Origin: JAFDZV01 sp966128725
GTDB taxonomy: Bacteria; Bacteroidota; Ignavibacteria; OLB7
Length of the DNA: 16,991 nt
Reading direction: 5' to 3'
NCBI GenBank assembly: GCA_966128725.1
Contig: CBHYLN010000114.1
Coordinates: 1 to 16,991 of the forward strand
The notes beneath the pieces were generated by a model. That model was not told where the DNA came from. It saw only the letters and a list, made by a program, of their open reading frames with translations, and ran no database searches. Of this stretch, positions 8,536 to 16,008 are shown piece after piece (the first letter of the stretch is position 1; every line of letters starts with the position of its first letter). The position numbers and the translations under genes are program-made.

Positions 8536-8582
8536 GCCCGAGGAGATAGGTAACAGATTTGTCCGAGAACATAGGTAACAGT
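8536..8582 (+). repeat. Two imperfect 22-nt direct repeats
   Basis: Units at 8536-8557 and 8561-8582 agree at 18 of 22 positions and share ATAGGTAACAG. A further GCCCGAGG precedes them at 8523-8530. On the minus strand each reads CTGTTACCTAT followed by a CTCGG-like string, which I recall as resembling ends of some IS481-like elements. That needs a database search. Confidence 0.6.
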
Positions 8583-8658
8583 TCAGTGCTCATGTGGCGA
8601 CCGTGGTGCGTTTGCCGTTGCGTACAGGCGGCCCGCGAATCGGGCCTGACCCGGCTAC

Positions 8659-8680
8659 CCTGTATATCCGGATATACAGG
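8659..8680. repeat. Perfect 22-bp palindrome
   Basis: The arm CCTGTATATCC is followed directly by its exact reverse complement. It is AT-rich in the middle and sits in GC-rich surroundings 254 nt before glyS. It could be a dimeric repressor operator or part of a mobile-element remnant. With no loop it is a poor RNA hairpin. Confidence 0.8.
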
Positions 8681-8934
8681 TAACCCCGGCCCCATTTTGC
8701 GCGCCCGCTGGTACCGCAACGGCCGAACTGCTACCTTTGCCGCTTATCAGCCTGTTGATATACCGAAAGGCCCCCGGACTGTTCAGTAACAGTGGTCTGC
8801 AAGGCGGCCAAACGAACGCGAGTTCCTTTGACCGTCGCGATGAGCGGACACGAGGGCCAACGCCGCGGATGGCGGTGTTCAACAGTCTGTTATCTAACTG
8901 ACGACAACCAGAGTATCAGCCTGAGTTTCACACG

Positions 8935-10362
8935 ATGTCAACCAACGAAACACGCGCTACCGTATCGCTTGAAACCATCGTCTCGCTTGCAAAGCGGCGA
9001 GGGTTCATCTTCCAATCCTCCGAGATCTACGGCGGCCTGAACGGCTGCTGGGATTACGGCCCGTTGGGTGTGGAACTGCTGCGCAATATCAAGGAGTCCT
9101 GGTGGCGCGCGATGACATTTCGCGACGACATCGAAGGCATCGACGCCTCGATCCTGATGCACCCGCGGGTGTGGGAGGCCTCCGGCCATGTGAAGAGTTT
9201 CGCCGATCCGCTGATCGACAACAAGACCAGCAAGGCGCGGCATCGCGCCGATCACCTGATCGAGGGGGAGATCGAGAAGCTCCGGAAGAAGGGCCGTACC
9301 GACAAGGCCGACGAGCTGGAGCGCAAGCTGGACGCCGCGGCCGATCCCTCGGGGCTCTATCAGCTGATCATCGAGCATGAGATCAAGGACCCGGTGAGCG
9401 GCACGATGGACTGGACGGAGGTGCGCCAGTTCAACCTGATGTTCAAGACGTTTATCGGGCCGGTGGAGGACAGCTCCAACGCGGTGTATCTGCGCCCGGA
9501 GACGGCGCAGGGCATTTTCGTGAACTTCGAGAACGTGCGGCAGGCATCGCGGCAGAAGCTGCCGTTCGGGATCGCGCAGATCGGCAAGTCGTTCCGCAAC
9601 GAAATCAACACCAAGTACTTCCTGTTCCGCACGCGCGAGTTCGAGCAGATGGAGATGCAGTACTTCGTGAAGCCCGGCGAGGACGCGAAGTGGTTCGAGT
9701 ACTGGATGGGCGAACGCTGGCGCTGGTTCGAGAGCCTGGGCATGACGATGGACCGCCTGCGCACCAAGCCGCACGCAAAGCTGGCGCATTATGCGCTTGC
9801 CGCCGTGGATATCGAATACCTGTTCCCGTTCGGCTGGGGCGAGCTGGAGGGCATCCACAACCGCTCGGATTTCGATCTGAAGCAGCACACGGAGTTCTCC
9901 GGCAAGAAGCTGGAGTACTACGAGGAAGCCACCAAGGAACGCTTTGTGCCGTATGTGATCGAAACCGCCGTGGGCGCATCGCGATCGACGATGGCGTTCC
10001 TGGTGGACGCCTATCACGAGGAGGAGGTCAACGGCGAGAAGCGCACGGTGCTGCGGTTCCACCCGCGCCTGGCGCCGTACAAGCTGGCGCTGCTGCCGCT
10101 GGTGAACAAGGACGGCATGCCGGAGTTCGCCACGAAGCTGTACCACGACCTTCAGCGCTCGTACAAGACGTTCTACGATGACTCCGGCGCCGTTGGCCGC
10201 CGTTATCGCCGCCAGGACGAGGCGGGCACGCCGTTCTGCGCCACGGTGGACGGGCAGACGCTGGAGGATGGCACGCTGACGGTGCGCGACCGCGACACGA
10301 TGCATCAGGAGCGCATTCCGGCCGAGAATCTGCGGGCCTTCCTTGCGGAGAAGATTGGGTAG
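8935..10362 (+). CDS. glyS: Glycyl-tRNA synthetase, dimeric class II type
   Basis: Attaches glycine to tRNA-Gly in the cytosol. The 475-residue single-chain enzyme matches the alpha2 type used by archaea, eukaryotes, Bacteroidota and some Firmicutes, not the alpha2beta2 GlyQ/GlyS type. Visible features are the start GFIFQSSEIYGG, the motif 1 region DYGPLGVELLRNI, HPRVWEASGH, LRPETAQGIFVNF, motif 2 (SFRNEI...FRTREFEQMEM) and motif 3 (ETAVGASRSTMAFLVDAY, with the conserved Arg). The C-terminal anticodon-binding domain begins near RLAPYKLALLPL. The start ATG has no strong Shine-Dalgarno site. The gene stands alone between the repeat-bearing region upstream and a hairpin downstream. Confidence 0.96.
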   Translation: MSTNETRATVSLETIVSLAKRRGFIFQSSEIYGGLNGCWDYGPLGVELLRNIKESWWRAMTFRDDIEGIDASILMHPRVWEASGHVKSFADPLIDNKTSKARHRADHLIEGEIEKLRKKGRTDKADELERKLDAAADPSGLYQLIIEHEIKDPVSGTMDWTEVRQFNLMFKTFIGPVEDSSNAVYLRPETAQGIFVNFENVRQASRQKLPFGIAQIGKSFRNEINTKYFLFRTREFEQMEMQYFVKPGEDAKWFEYWMGERWRWFESLGMTMDRLRTKPHAKLAHYALAAVDIEYLFPFGWGELEGIHNRSDFDLKQHTEFSGKKLEYYEEATKERFVPYVIETAVGASRSTMAFLVDAYHEEEVNGEKRTVLRFHPRLAPYKLALLPLVNKDGMPEFATKLYHDLQRSYKTFYDDSGAVGRRYRRQDEAGTPFCATVDGQTLEDGTLTVRDRDTMHQERIPAENLRAFLAEKIG

Positions 10363-10392
10363 CGTTGGCGCGGCCGTGCTAGTGAGTTCAAC

Positions 10393-10426
10393 GCCGGGGC
10401 GGTTGCTGAGATGCAATCGCCCCGGC
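10393..10426 (+). terminator. Strong hairpin after glyS
   Basis: A 14-bp stem with one G-U wobble (GCCGGGGCGGTTGC at 10393-10406, GCAATCGCCCCGGC at 10413-10426) and a six-base loop starts 30 nt after the glyS stop. The stem is typical of a terminator, but no T tract follows, so termination may be Rho-dependent or the stem may protect the mRNA end. Confidence 0.65.
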
Positions 10427-10528
10427 GCCGTTATGGGGCAGGGGTTGCGCTGTAATCGCGGACGGTTGTAGACTTATGGCCGGCGCCGATGTTTTGCCGG
10501 CGCGCTGTAACCATTGTACGGAGGCATC
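10427..10528 (+). promoter_or_regulatory. Probable promoter region of regulator 1
   Basis: Between the glyS hairpin and the regulator start lie a repeated nonamer GCGCTGTAA (10447-10455 and 10502-10510) and a repeated octamer GCCGGCGC (10479-10486 and 10496-10503), the latter able to fold on itself. TATGGCCGG at 10475-10483 also occurs upstream of regulator 2 (14511-14519). GGAGG at 10520-10524 is a good ribosome-binding site for the ATG at 10529. No definite -33/-7 promoter was found. Confidence 0.35.
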
Positions 10529-11701
10529 ATGGCCAGGAAGAGAACCGGGGAGATTGTTGAAAGCGTCGAGGAATTGGAGCGCTTGGAGAAGGAACACCGT
10601 GGAAAGCCAGCAGCGGCTCGCATCCGAGTATTCCGTCTATTGAAAGAAGATCCTGCGCTTACAATTGAAGATGCTGCCATTGCGGTTGGGTACTCGAAGC
10701 AGGCCGTGAAGCGCTGGCTGAAGATGTATCGGGCCGGTGGGCTTCATATGGCCCTGTTGCCGAAGGGACGAGGATCGCAAAATGGTGGTGAACGTGAATT
10801 GGATATGTTGAGACGCCGATTGGATTCTGGTGCATTTTCTTCGATTATAGAGGTCATTGATTGGTGTCAATCACTATCAGTTTCGGATGATCTTGCCCGA
10901 GGTGGCGATCAACTACAGAGTCCACGATTTGACGAAGAACAATTCGTGCAAAATTTAACGCCACTGAAAGACGAGAAAATTCTCCAATTTCTCAGTAAGC
11001 TTCCAGATGTATTCGAATTGGCTAAAGTCGTCGATGTCTCCAGATCAGCGTTGCGTGAATTTCTAGGCGATGTTGACTTGATAAGTATTGGAATTAATCT
11101 TGAGAGTGCTTTTGATAGACCTGTTGGTAAGGTAAATATTGCACTCAGCCAGTTCTCGGTGTCGGGTGTTTCAAGTGCTGTTACAAGTCAGGTTGATGGT
11201 GATCAAGATGACGACGCTCACGTCGAGAGATTACTCTGTGGTCTTCGAGAACGAAAATTTCCAATTGAAAAGTATCATAAGCCGATTTCGTTCGTGTACT
11301 ACATAAATCATGGAAGTTATTTAGGAGCTATAGTTCTGTGGCGCGAACGCAGCAAGGCAAATGTGTCACCCCAGACCGTTGCAATTATGCAAAGGTTAGA
11401 GTCGTTCTTCCGTTTTCTGCTGTCTGACTTTCTTGCTCGATATCGAGCAGCCCATCCAGTTGACAATGTGGTCTTTGACTTGATTTCCGACGTTGTTAAA
11501 GAGTACAGCTTGACGAATCGTGAACATCGGGTTATGATTCTGATTCTACTTGGAATGAGTTACGATGAGATGGCGTCAGCGCTGAATCTTTCTGTCAATA
11601 CCGTCCGTGGATATCTGCGATCACTCTACGAGAAAACAGGCGTTAACGGTAGGAATGATCTTGTCGCGAAATTCTTCTCGCCTAAGCTGGCTAGTCGATA
11701 A
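10529..11701 (+). CDS. Double-HTH LuxR-type transcription regulator, cassette copy 1
   Basis: A cytosolic DNA-binding protein of 390 residues with a recognition-type helix at each end. Residues about 31-75 form a homeodomain/IS630-like HTH (RIRVFRLLKE through GYSKQAVKRWLKMY). Residues 325-390 are a LuxR/GerE-type HTH (LTNREHRVM, MASALNLSVNTVRGYLRSLYEKTG). The middle, with YLGAIVLWRERS followed by a long helix, resembles the end of a GAF sensor domain, but this is uncertain. ATG 10529 follows GGAGG with four bases between. A TTG at 10514 would place that site inside the gene. It is a paralogue of the gene at 14665. The gene is AT-rich compared with its neighbours, suggesting transfer. It probably controls the secreted-protein genes that follow. 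The signal sensed is unknown. Confidence 0.85.
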   Translation: MARKRTGEIVESVEELERLEKEHRGKPAAARIRVFRLLKEDPALTIEDAAIAVGYSKQAVKRWLKMYRAGGLHMALLPKGRGSQNGGERELDMLRRRLDSGAFSSIIEVIDWCQSLSVSDDLARGGDQLQSPRFDEEQFVQNLTPLKDEKILQFLSKLPDVFELAKVVDVSRSALREFLGDVDLISIGINLESAFDRPVGKVNIALSQFSVSGVSSAVTSQVDGDQDDDAHVERLLCGLRERKFPIEKYHKPISFVYYINHGSYLGAIVLWRERSKANVSPQTVAIMQRLESFFRFLLSDFLARYRAAHPVDNVVFDLISDVVKEYSLTNREHRVMILILLGMSYDEMASALNLSVNTVRGYLRSLYEKTGVNGRNDLVAKFFSPKLASR

Positions 11702-12256
11702 GGCTACTTGTAATCGTCCAATAACTCAGAGTTCCACACAAACATGCGGGTGCATCCCACCTACCGACACCCCCATCTTTGCATCCGTGACTGCGGCATC
11801 ACAAACCGTGAACATATGGCGTTGTCGAGATGACCCTCCGACGATGGCGACCATGTGTTCAGTGCGCAGCCGGCAGTACCCCCTCCGTCGGGAAGCGGAA
11901 GCAAGGCTGGCTATAGCTCCCGATGTACCTGCCGGCAAGGTCACTCCACCACACGGCGCTCGACCGGAAGGTGTCGGCATTCCGCATGCCGGTGTTTTCC
12001 GGTTGTTGCGTTGCTGTCCGTTGCCACAGCATAGCAGCTTGGAATGCCCCACCGCGTGCCCGTGCCGCAGCCATTGTCCGTTGTGCGGGTGCTCCGTAGG
12101 TTACGCCCGGACCTCTGGCAGTGTTTTCCCCTCCTCCCCGATTCCCGGCACGGCGGCCCGGTTTATTCACACGTAGCCGCCCATGTCACGGGGCAGCGCC
12201 GGTTGTTTCCCAGCCGGCGGATGGTCCGTTTGTTCAACCGTATTCCTTCCACAATC
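11702..12256. other. Long leader region before secreted protein A
   Basis: About 555 nt separate regulator 1 from my preferred start of the next gene. Apart from the inverted repeat at 11739-11781 I see no gene or clear promoter. The open frames crossing it have no family resemblance. The frame of the next gene is open back to 12044, so its true start may be earlier. Confidence 0.5.
11739..11781. promoter_or_regulatory. 43-nt inverted repeat, conserved after both regulators (copy 1)
   Basis: Arms CAAACATGCGGGTG (11739-11752) and CACCCCCATCTTTG (11768-11781) are complementary at 12 of 14 positions around a 15-nt spacer, 37 nt after the regulator stop. The element at 15882-15924 has the same arm and spacer lengths. 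Left arms agree at 13 of 14 and right arms at 12 of 14 positions, while spacers differ. No T run follows, so a classical terminator is unlikely. An operator or a structured RNA is possible. Confidence 0.7.
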
Positions 12257-13198
12257 ATGCTGTATTGTTCGATTCGCTCAGTCGGGCGTTCCGCCCCGGC
12301 GCTTGCCACCGCCACCGCGCTGCCAGGCGCGGTCCTGTTGATCCTCTTCTGTCTCCTGATGTTCCTTGCCGCGCCGGCGCTGCCGGCGCAGGACGAGGAC
12401 CCCGCGCCCTGCACGCCCGATTGCCCGGATTCGGTGTGGCGCGGGCCGTTTGTCATCACACTGCCGGCGCCCGCGCCGTTCCAGCAGTGCAAGGTGACGG
12501 TGAAGTACTTCGAGCGCACCGCCTGCGCCGCGAAATACAACGATGTGCAGATCCAGACCGTGGAGATCCCGTTCAACTCGTCGTGCCAGGGGTTCATCAA
12601 CTGGCTGGTGGACCCGGCCAACCATAATCAGAACTTCGCCGGCAACTACATCACCCGGCTGCACAATATCTTCGGCGTGGCGCTGGTGGACGCCAAGTTC
12701 AAAGCATGGTACGACGACCAAGGCACACCGCAGATCGAAAAGGATCGCGTGCGCTGCCGCGAGGGGTACCCGGGCGCGGCGCGCTGGCGGGTGGTCCGCG
12801 GGAGCTGTTTCTATCCCCATCTGGACGCCTGCAACTGCCAATACGTGCTCCGCTCGTGCCCCAACGCGATCTGCTGCCTGAAGCAGTTCCGTGTGTGCTG
12901 GGACGAGGCGGCCGGGCGGCCGGTTATCACCTACGATGGGTCGCCGAACCCGATGGGACAGTGCCCGGAACCGCCGGCCGGGGCCACCACGGGTTCGATC
13001 ACCACGCCCGATGGGCTCTGTTTCCAGACATGCGACGACGACGGGATCGATGAGGGCATCGCCGCGGCGGGCGCCGCCGCTCAGGAGCCGGGCGGGGGCA
13101 TCTCCCGCTCCGAATCGGGCGGCAACCGGCCCAGCGGTGAGCGTTCCCACGGCGCGGGGCGTTCCGGAACCGCGGTGCATTCCGGAGGTTCGCGATGA
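12257..13198 (+). CDS. Cysteine-rich secreted protein A
   Basis: No known family recognised. The 313-residue product has a hydrophobic signal segment (residues about 19-42) ending in an ALPA/Q-type cleavage site, so it is probably exported across the inner membrane. The mature part has 16 cysteines, including Cys184, 192, 194, 201, 206-207, 214 and 236, which suggests disulfide bonding. Residues 184-236 (AICCLKQFRVCW, then RPVITYDGSPNPMGQC) resemble residues 124-171 of the secreted protein at 16056. The last 45 residues are a low-complexity Gly/Ser/Arg tail and no T9SS sorting domain is visible. The start is uncertain: ATG 12221 would lengthen the signal region, and neither start has a strong ribosome-binding site. 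Its stop overlaps the next start (ATGA), indicating coupled translation. Confidence 0.75.
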   Translation: MLYCSIRSVGRSAPALATATALPGAVLLILFCLLMFLAAPALPAQDEDPAPCTPDCPDSVWRGPFVITLPAPAPFQQCKVTVKYFERTACAAKYNDVQIQTVEIPFNSSCQGFINWLVDPANHNQNFAGNYITRLHNIFGVALVDAKFKAWYDDQGTPQIEKDRVRCREGYPGAARWRVVRGSCFYPHLDACNCQYVLRSCPNAICCLKQFRVCWDEAAGRPVITYDGSPNPMGQCPEPPAGATTGSITTPDGLCFQTCDDDGIDEGIAAAGAAAQEPGGGISRSESGGNRPSGERSHGAGRSGTAVHSGGSR

Positions 13199-14502
13199 AT
13201 CATCCCGCCCTGCTCTTCCTTGTGATCCTGCTCACCTGCGCGGCCGGCCCCCGGCTGGCCGCGCAGGGTGGGGTGTGGGCGCCGATGCCGTTTGCCGACC
13301 TGTCCATCGGGGCGATGGCGGTTGGCGCCGATGGGACGCTGTACCTCGGCACCGGCGACCGTCGGCTGCTCGCGGTTCGCAACGGTGTGATTGTCCGCCA
13401 GGATACGCTGCCGAGCGACCGTGACGGCGAGGTGACCGCCGTGTTCCCGGTATCACCCGATGAAATCCTGGTGACCGCCGATCTGGCCTATCGATTCCGG
13501 ATCTCGGATCGGAGCTGGCAAACCCTGCCGCTCTTCGGCGAACGCTGGTTTGCGCGCAGCGGCAACGGAACGATTGTCGTGGCCAACGTGTACCAACCCA
13601 ACTTTCGTTCAACGGACAACGGCGCCACGTGGCTGCCCATCGATCGAGTGGGACTACCTCCGTCGGATCAGGATTTGGGCGGTATCGCGGCGGATACCGG
13701 CGGGGTGTTTTATGCGGCGTACTGGGCCCACGGCGTCTGGAAAAGCACCGACGGCGGCGTCACGTGGGCCGCGACGGGGTTCGCGCGGCACCCGGATTCG
13801 CTGATCAGCGCGTCGAACATCGTGGTGCTGGGCAACGGGACGGTGATTGTGGAGGGGCACGATAAGAAGTTCCACGGCTCGCCCGGGCAGATCAGCGGAT
13901 TGTACCGCTCGACCGACGGCGGGGCAAGCTGGCAGGGAGTGCGGCCGAATCAACCACGCGAACACGGCACTGAATCGGTGGATCAGATGGCGGCCGAGGG
14001 GCAACATGTGTTGGCGGCGATGGGGTTCGGGCGGAATGCGGTGATCGAATCGTTGGACGGCGGCGTCTCGTGGCATGACCTGAACGAGGGGATCGTGCTG
14101 GATACCAGCGTGACGGCGTTTGTGATGCACGGCGACACGGTGTTGCTGAGCACGGCGATCGGGTGGGTGTTCCGTTTGCAGCAGCGGTCCGGGGTATCCG
14201 GGCCGTATGGGCCGTTGGGCGTGGCGGTCCTGGTTGCCGCGCCGAACCCGGTTGGCGGGGACCTGCGCGTTGTGGCGGCGCCAGGTGGTGTGGCGGCCGG
14301 GGGTATGGCGGAGCGGGTGCGGCTGTTGCTGTACGATGCGCTGGGGCGCGTGGTTTTGCCGATAGCGGATCTGCCGGCGGCCCGATTGGCCGGGCCGGGC
14401 TGGGCCTTGCCGTGCGGGGATGTTCCGGCCGGGGCCTATCTGCTGGTTGCGGAGTGGGCTGGCGGCAGGCGGGCGGCAGTGCGCGTGATGGTGGTACACT
14501 GA
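13195..14502 (+). CDS. Secreted Asp-box beta-propeller with T9SS sorting domain
   Basis: A secreted or surface protein of 435 residues. The signal peptide covers about residues 1-24 (hydrophobic LLFLVILLT, cleavage near LAAQ/G). Four Asp-box motifs, S139-W146 (STDNGATW), S184-W191, S239-W246 and S286-W293, mark a sialidase/Ycf48/BNR-type beta-propeller. Residues about 344-435 look like a type A T9SS C-terminal sorting domain: APNPVGGDLRVV, LLLYDALGRVV, then PAGAYLLVAEWAGG. Such proteins cross the outer membrane by T9SS and are released or anchored. No catalytic sialidase residues were identified, so a binding role is as likely as an enzymatic one. GGAGG (13184-13188) lies six bases before the ATG, and the 4-bp overlap with the gene upstream implies they are made together. 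Confidence 0.88.
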   Translation: MNHPALLFLVILLTCAAGPRLAAQGGVWAPMPFADLSIGAMAVGADGTLYLGTGDRRLLAVRNGVIVRQDTLPSDRDGEVTAVFPVSPDEILVTADLAYRFRISDRSWQTLPLFGERWFARSGNGTIVVANVYQPNFRSTDNGATWLPIDRVGLPPSDQDLGGIAADTGGVFYAAYWAHGVWKSTDGGVTWAATGFARHPDSLISASNIVVLGNGTVIVEGHDKKFHGSPGQISGLYRSTDGGASWQGVRPNQPREHGTESVDQMAAEGQHVLAAMGFGRNAVIESLDGGVSWHDLNEGIVLDTSVTAFVMHGDTVLLSTAIGWVFRLQQRSGVSGPYGPLGVAVLVAAPNPVGGDLRVVAAPGGVAAGGMAERVRLLLYDALGRVVLPIADLPAARLAGPGWALPCGDVPAGAYLLVAEWAGGRRAAVRVMVVH

Positions 14503-14664
14503 CCGTTTGGTATGGCCGGATGCCCGTCCGCCGCGTATGTTTCAATGGTCGAGATTCTCTACCTTTAGCCGACTCATGGCCTGGGCCACCAACCCGACAC
14601 CCCCTATGCGGGCGGCCCAACTGGGTGTATCGAGGATCCGATCGACCGGCAGAAAGGGGAGCCA
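14503..14664 (+). promoter_or_regulatory. Upstream region of regulator 2
   Basis: This 162-nt region carries TATGGCCGG (14511-14519), also present before regulator 1, and TATGTTTC (14536-14543), one base off the Bacteroidota -7 element TAnnTTTG. CCGACACCCCC (14594-14604) is shared exactly with the copy 1 inverted repeat region (11764-11774), and ATGCGGG (14606-14612) with both inverted-repeat left arms. TGGGCC/GGCCCA (14582-14587, 14614-14619) could form a stem around these. AGGGGAG precedes the ATG at 14665 and is a good ribosome-binding site. Confidence 0.4.
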
Positions 14665-15846
14665 ATGCCACGTAAGCGTAAAGATGACATAGTCGAAACT
14701 AGTGAGCAACTCATCGCACTCGAAAAGACATATCATGGCAAGCCAGAAGCGGCGCGGTTGAGAGTCCTGCGCTTGCTGAAGGAAAACCCCGATTTGTCAA
14801 TTGATGACGGCGCCGCACTGGTAGGATACTCGAAACAAGCAGTCAAGCGCTGGCTCAAAACATATAGGGAACAAGGTGTCGCTGGTATTCTTGGTTTGCG
14901 CGCAACCGGCCGTGCGGTGATGCAGGGTGGGGACGCAATGGCTATTCTGAAATCCAAGATTGGCAATGGTGATTTCAGTTCACTTGCTGACGTGGCTCGT
15001 TGGATTGATCGGCGGATGGAGGCCGTTGTCGTATCGAGTGGGGCGACGGGGGAGTCTCTCCCCAAAGCAGTGAGCGGTACTCATGCGAATGGAGGCGAGG
15101 TGATCGATTTCTCGCGCCTTATGTCATTTCTGCAATCACTGCCGTCCACAGTTGATGTCCAAGTCTGGATGCGAGCGGTTCGCGAGTCTCTTTTGACAAT
15201 GCTGCCAGGCGTGGACCGTGTCAGCCTGACGGTCAATGCACAATGTGATTTGACTGGTTCGGCTTTGCCTCCGCGGTACTCGACTATTGTTTCGCAACGT
15301 ATCGAAACCGGCACAAAGGCGGTCAAATCAGTTGAAACGCCAAGTGAGAACGATGGAAACGCACATATTGGCCGTATACTTGACCAGCACCGAAGCCAAG
15401 GATTTCCCGTGGATCAATACCATCCCCCACATTGTTTCCTCTATCATCTCTCTGGGGATCGATACCTTGGCACGTTAATAGTTTGGCGTGATCGGAGCCG
15501 AAGCTCCTTAAATCAAAAGGTACTCGACTTTGTTGAAAGCTTGCACGGTTTTATGGTATTTCTGTTTACCGACTTTGTCGCGCGATATCGATACTCAAAA
15601 CCCTTTCACCCTGACTATAGTTACGCGTTGAACAATCTGATGGACAGTGCGCGTCTCACCAGTCAAGAGAAACGTATTGTTATCATGCTTTCGCTTGGCC
15701 TTAGCTATGAAGAGATGGCTCAGACTCTGAACATTTCGGTGAATACCGTTCGTTATCATCTCAGATCTTTGTACGACAAAGCTGGGGTTAGGAGCCAATC
15801 CGAACTGGTCGCTAAGTACTTCACACCACGCTACGATCCACATTAG
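14665..15846 (+). CDS. Double-HTH LuxR-type transcription regulator, cassette copy 2
   Basis: Paralogue of the regulator at 10529 with the same layout in 393 residues. The first 72 residues align without gaps, 46 identical by my count, including an unbroken GYSKQAVKRWLK. The last 66 residues have 34 identities and form the LuxR/GerE HTH (LTSQEKRIV, MAQTLNISVNTVRYHLRSLYDKAG). The centre is diverged but keeps FPVDQYHPP, YLGTLIVWRDRS and a long helix ending in FVARYR, possibly a GAF-like sensor. There is no receiver domain, so it is not a classical two-component response regulator. It precedes a second cysteine-rich secreted gene and a second Asp-box protein. It is AT-richer than the housekeeping genes: 25 G+C in the 60 nt at 15661-15720. 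Confidence 0.85.
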   Translation: MPRKRKDDIVETSEQLIALEKTYHGKPEAARLRVLRLLKENPDLSIDDGAALVGYSKQAVKRWLKTYREQGVAGILGLRATGRAVMQGGDAMAILKSKIGNGDFSSLADVARWIDRRMEAVVVSSGATGESLPKAVSGTHANGGEVIDFSRLMSFLQSLPSTVDVQVWMRAVRESLLTMLPGVDRVSLTVNAQCDLTGSALPPRYSTIVSQRIETGTKAVKSVETPSENDGNAHIGRILDQHRSQGFPVDQYHPPHCFLYHLSGDRYLGTLIVWRDRSRSSLNQKVLDFVESLHGFMVFLFTDFVARYRYSKPFHPDYSYALNNLMDSARLTSQEKRIVIMLSLGLSYEEMAQTLNISVNTVRYHLRSLYDKAGVRSQSELVAKYFTPRYDPH

Positions 15847-15881
15847 TCTCGCAAATAAGTCTCGCGAAGGTTAAAACCGCA

Positions 15882-15924
15882 CAAAGATGCGGGTGACATT
15901 GGTATGCCCTCACACCGATCTTTG
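15882..15924. promoter_or_regulatory. 43-nt inverted repeat, conserved after both regulators (copy 2)
   Basis: Arms CAAAGATGCGGGTG (15882-15895) and CACACCGATCTTTG (15911-15924) pair at 11 of 14 positions, with an unbroken 7-bp outer stem that extends by one A-T pair to 15881-15925. The spacer is 15 nt, as in the element at 11739-11781. It starts 35 nt after the stop of regulator 2, and 174 nt separate it from the start codon of the next gene. No T run follows. Confidence 0.7.
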
Positions 15925-16008
15925 TACCGGCGCTGATGCCCAGCGGTGCCGGGCCGACCGACACCACACCAGACCACCGCCCAGGTTGCCGCGGGGAGTC
16001 ATCGCCAA

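Larger units (their letters stand above)
8536..8896. mobile_element. Possible decayed IS end or MITE
   Basis: The direct repeats at 8536-8582 contain TAGGTAACAG, and a near-match in inverted orientation, CTGTTATCTA, occurs at 8887-8896 (9 of 10 bases agree with CTGTTACCTA). The intervening 300 or so bases contain palindromes but no transposase. This is compatible with a non-autonomous or deleted insertion element, but target-site duplications were not identified. Confidence 0.25.
8478..8934. other. Gene-free region between diiron gene and glyS
   Basis: This 457-nt stretch has no convincing gene. The short open frames in it lack family resemblance and ribosome-binding sites. It contains tandem repeats with GTAACAG (8536-8582), a perfect palindrome (8659-8680), a shorter palindrome ACTGTT-CAGT-AACAGT (8778-8793) and a CTGTTATCTA string (8887-8896). 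The glyS promoter must lie in it, but I could not place one confidently. Confidence 0.6.

Noticed and set aside
8655..8882. Short minus-strand frame in the gene-free region before glyS
   Set aside because: No start signal or recognisable protein family. It runs through the palindrome and repeats and is probably chance or element debris.
8938..10416. Open frame of 492 codons opposite glyS
   Set aside because: Antisense to a clear glycyl-tRNA synthetase, with no motifs and composition typical of a mirror frame.
10514..10528. TTG start extending regulator 1 by five residues
   Set aside because: It would put the strong GGAGG site inside the gene, and the paralogue aligns exactly from the ATG at 10529.
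12044..12256. N-terminal extension of secreted protein A back to 12044
   Set aside because: It would put about 70 Arg/Pro-rich residues before the signal segment, which is incompatible with a normal signal peptide. An intermediate ATG at 12221 remains possible.
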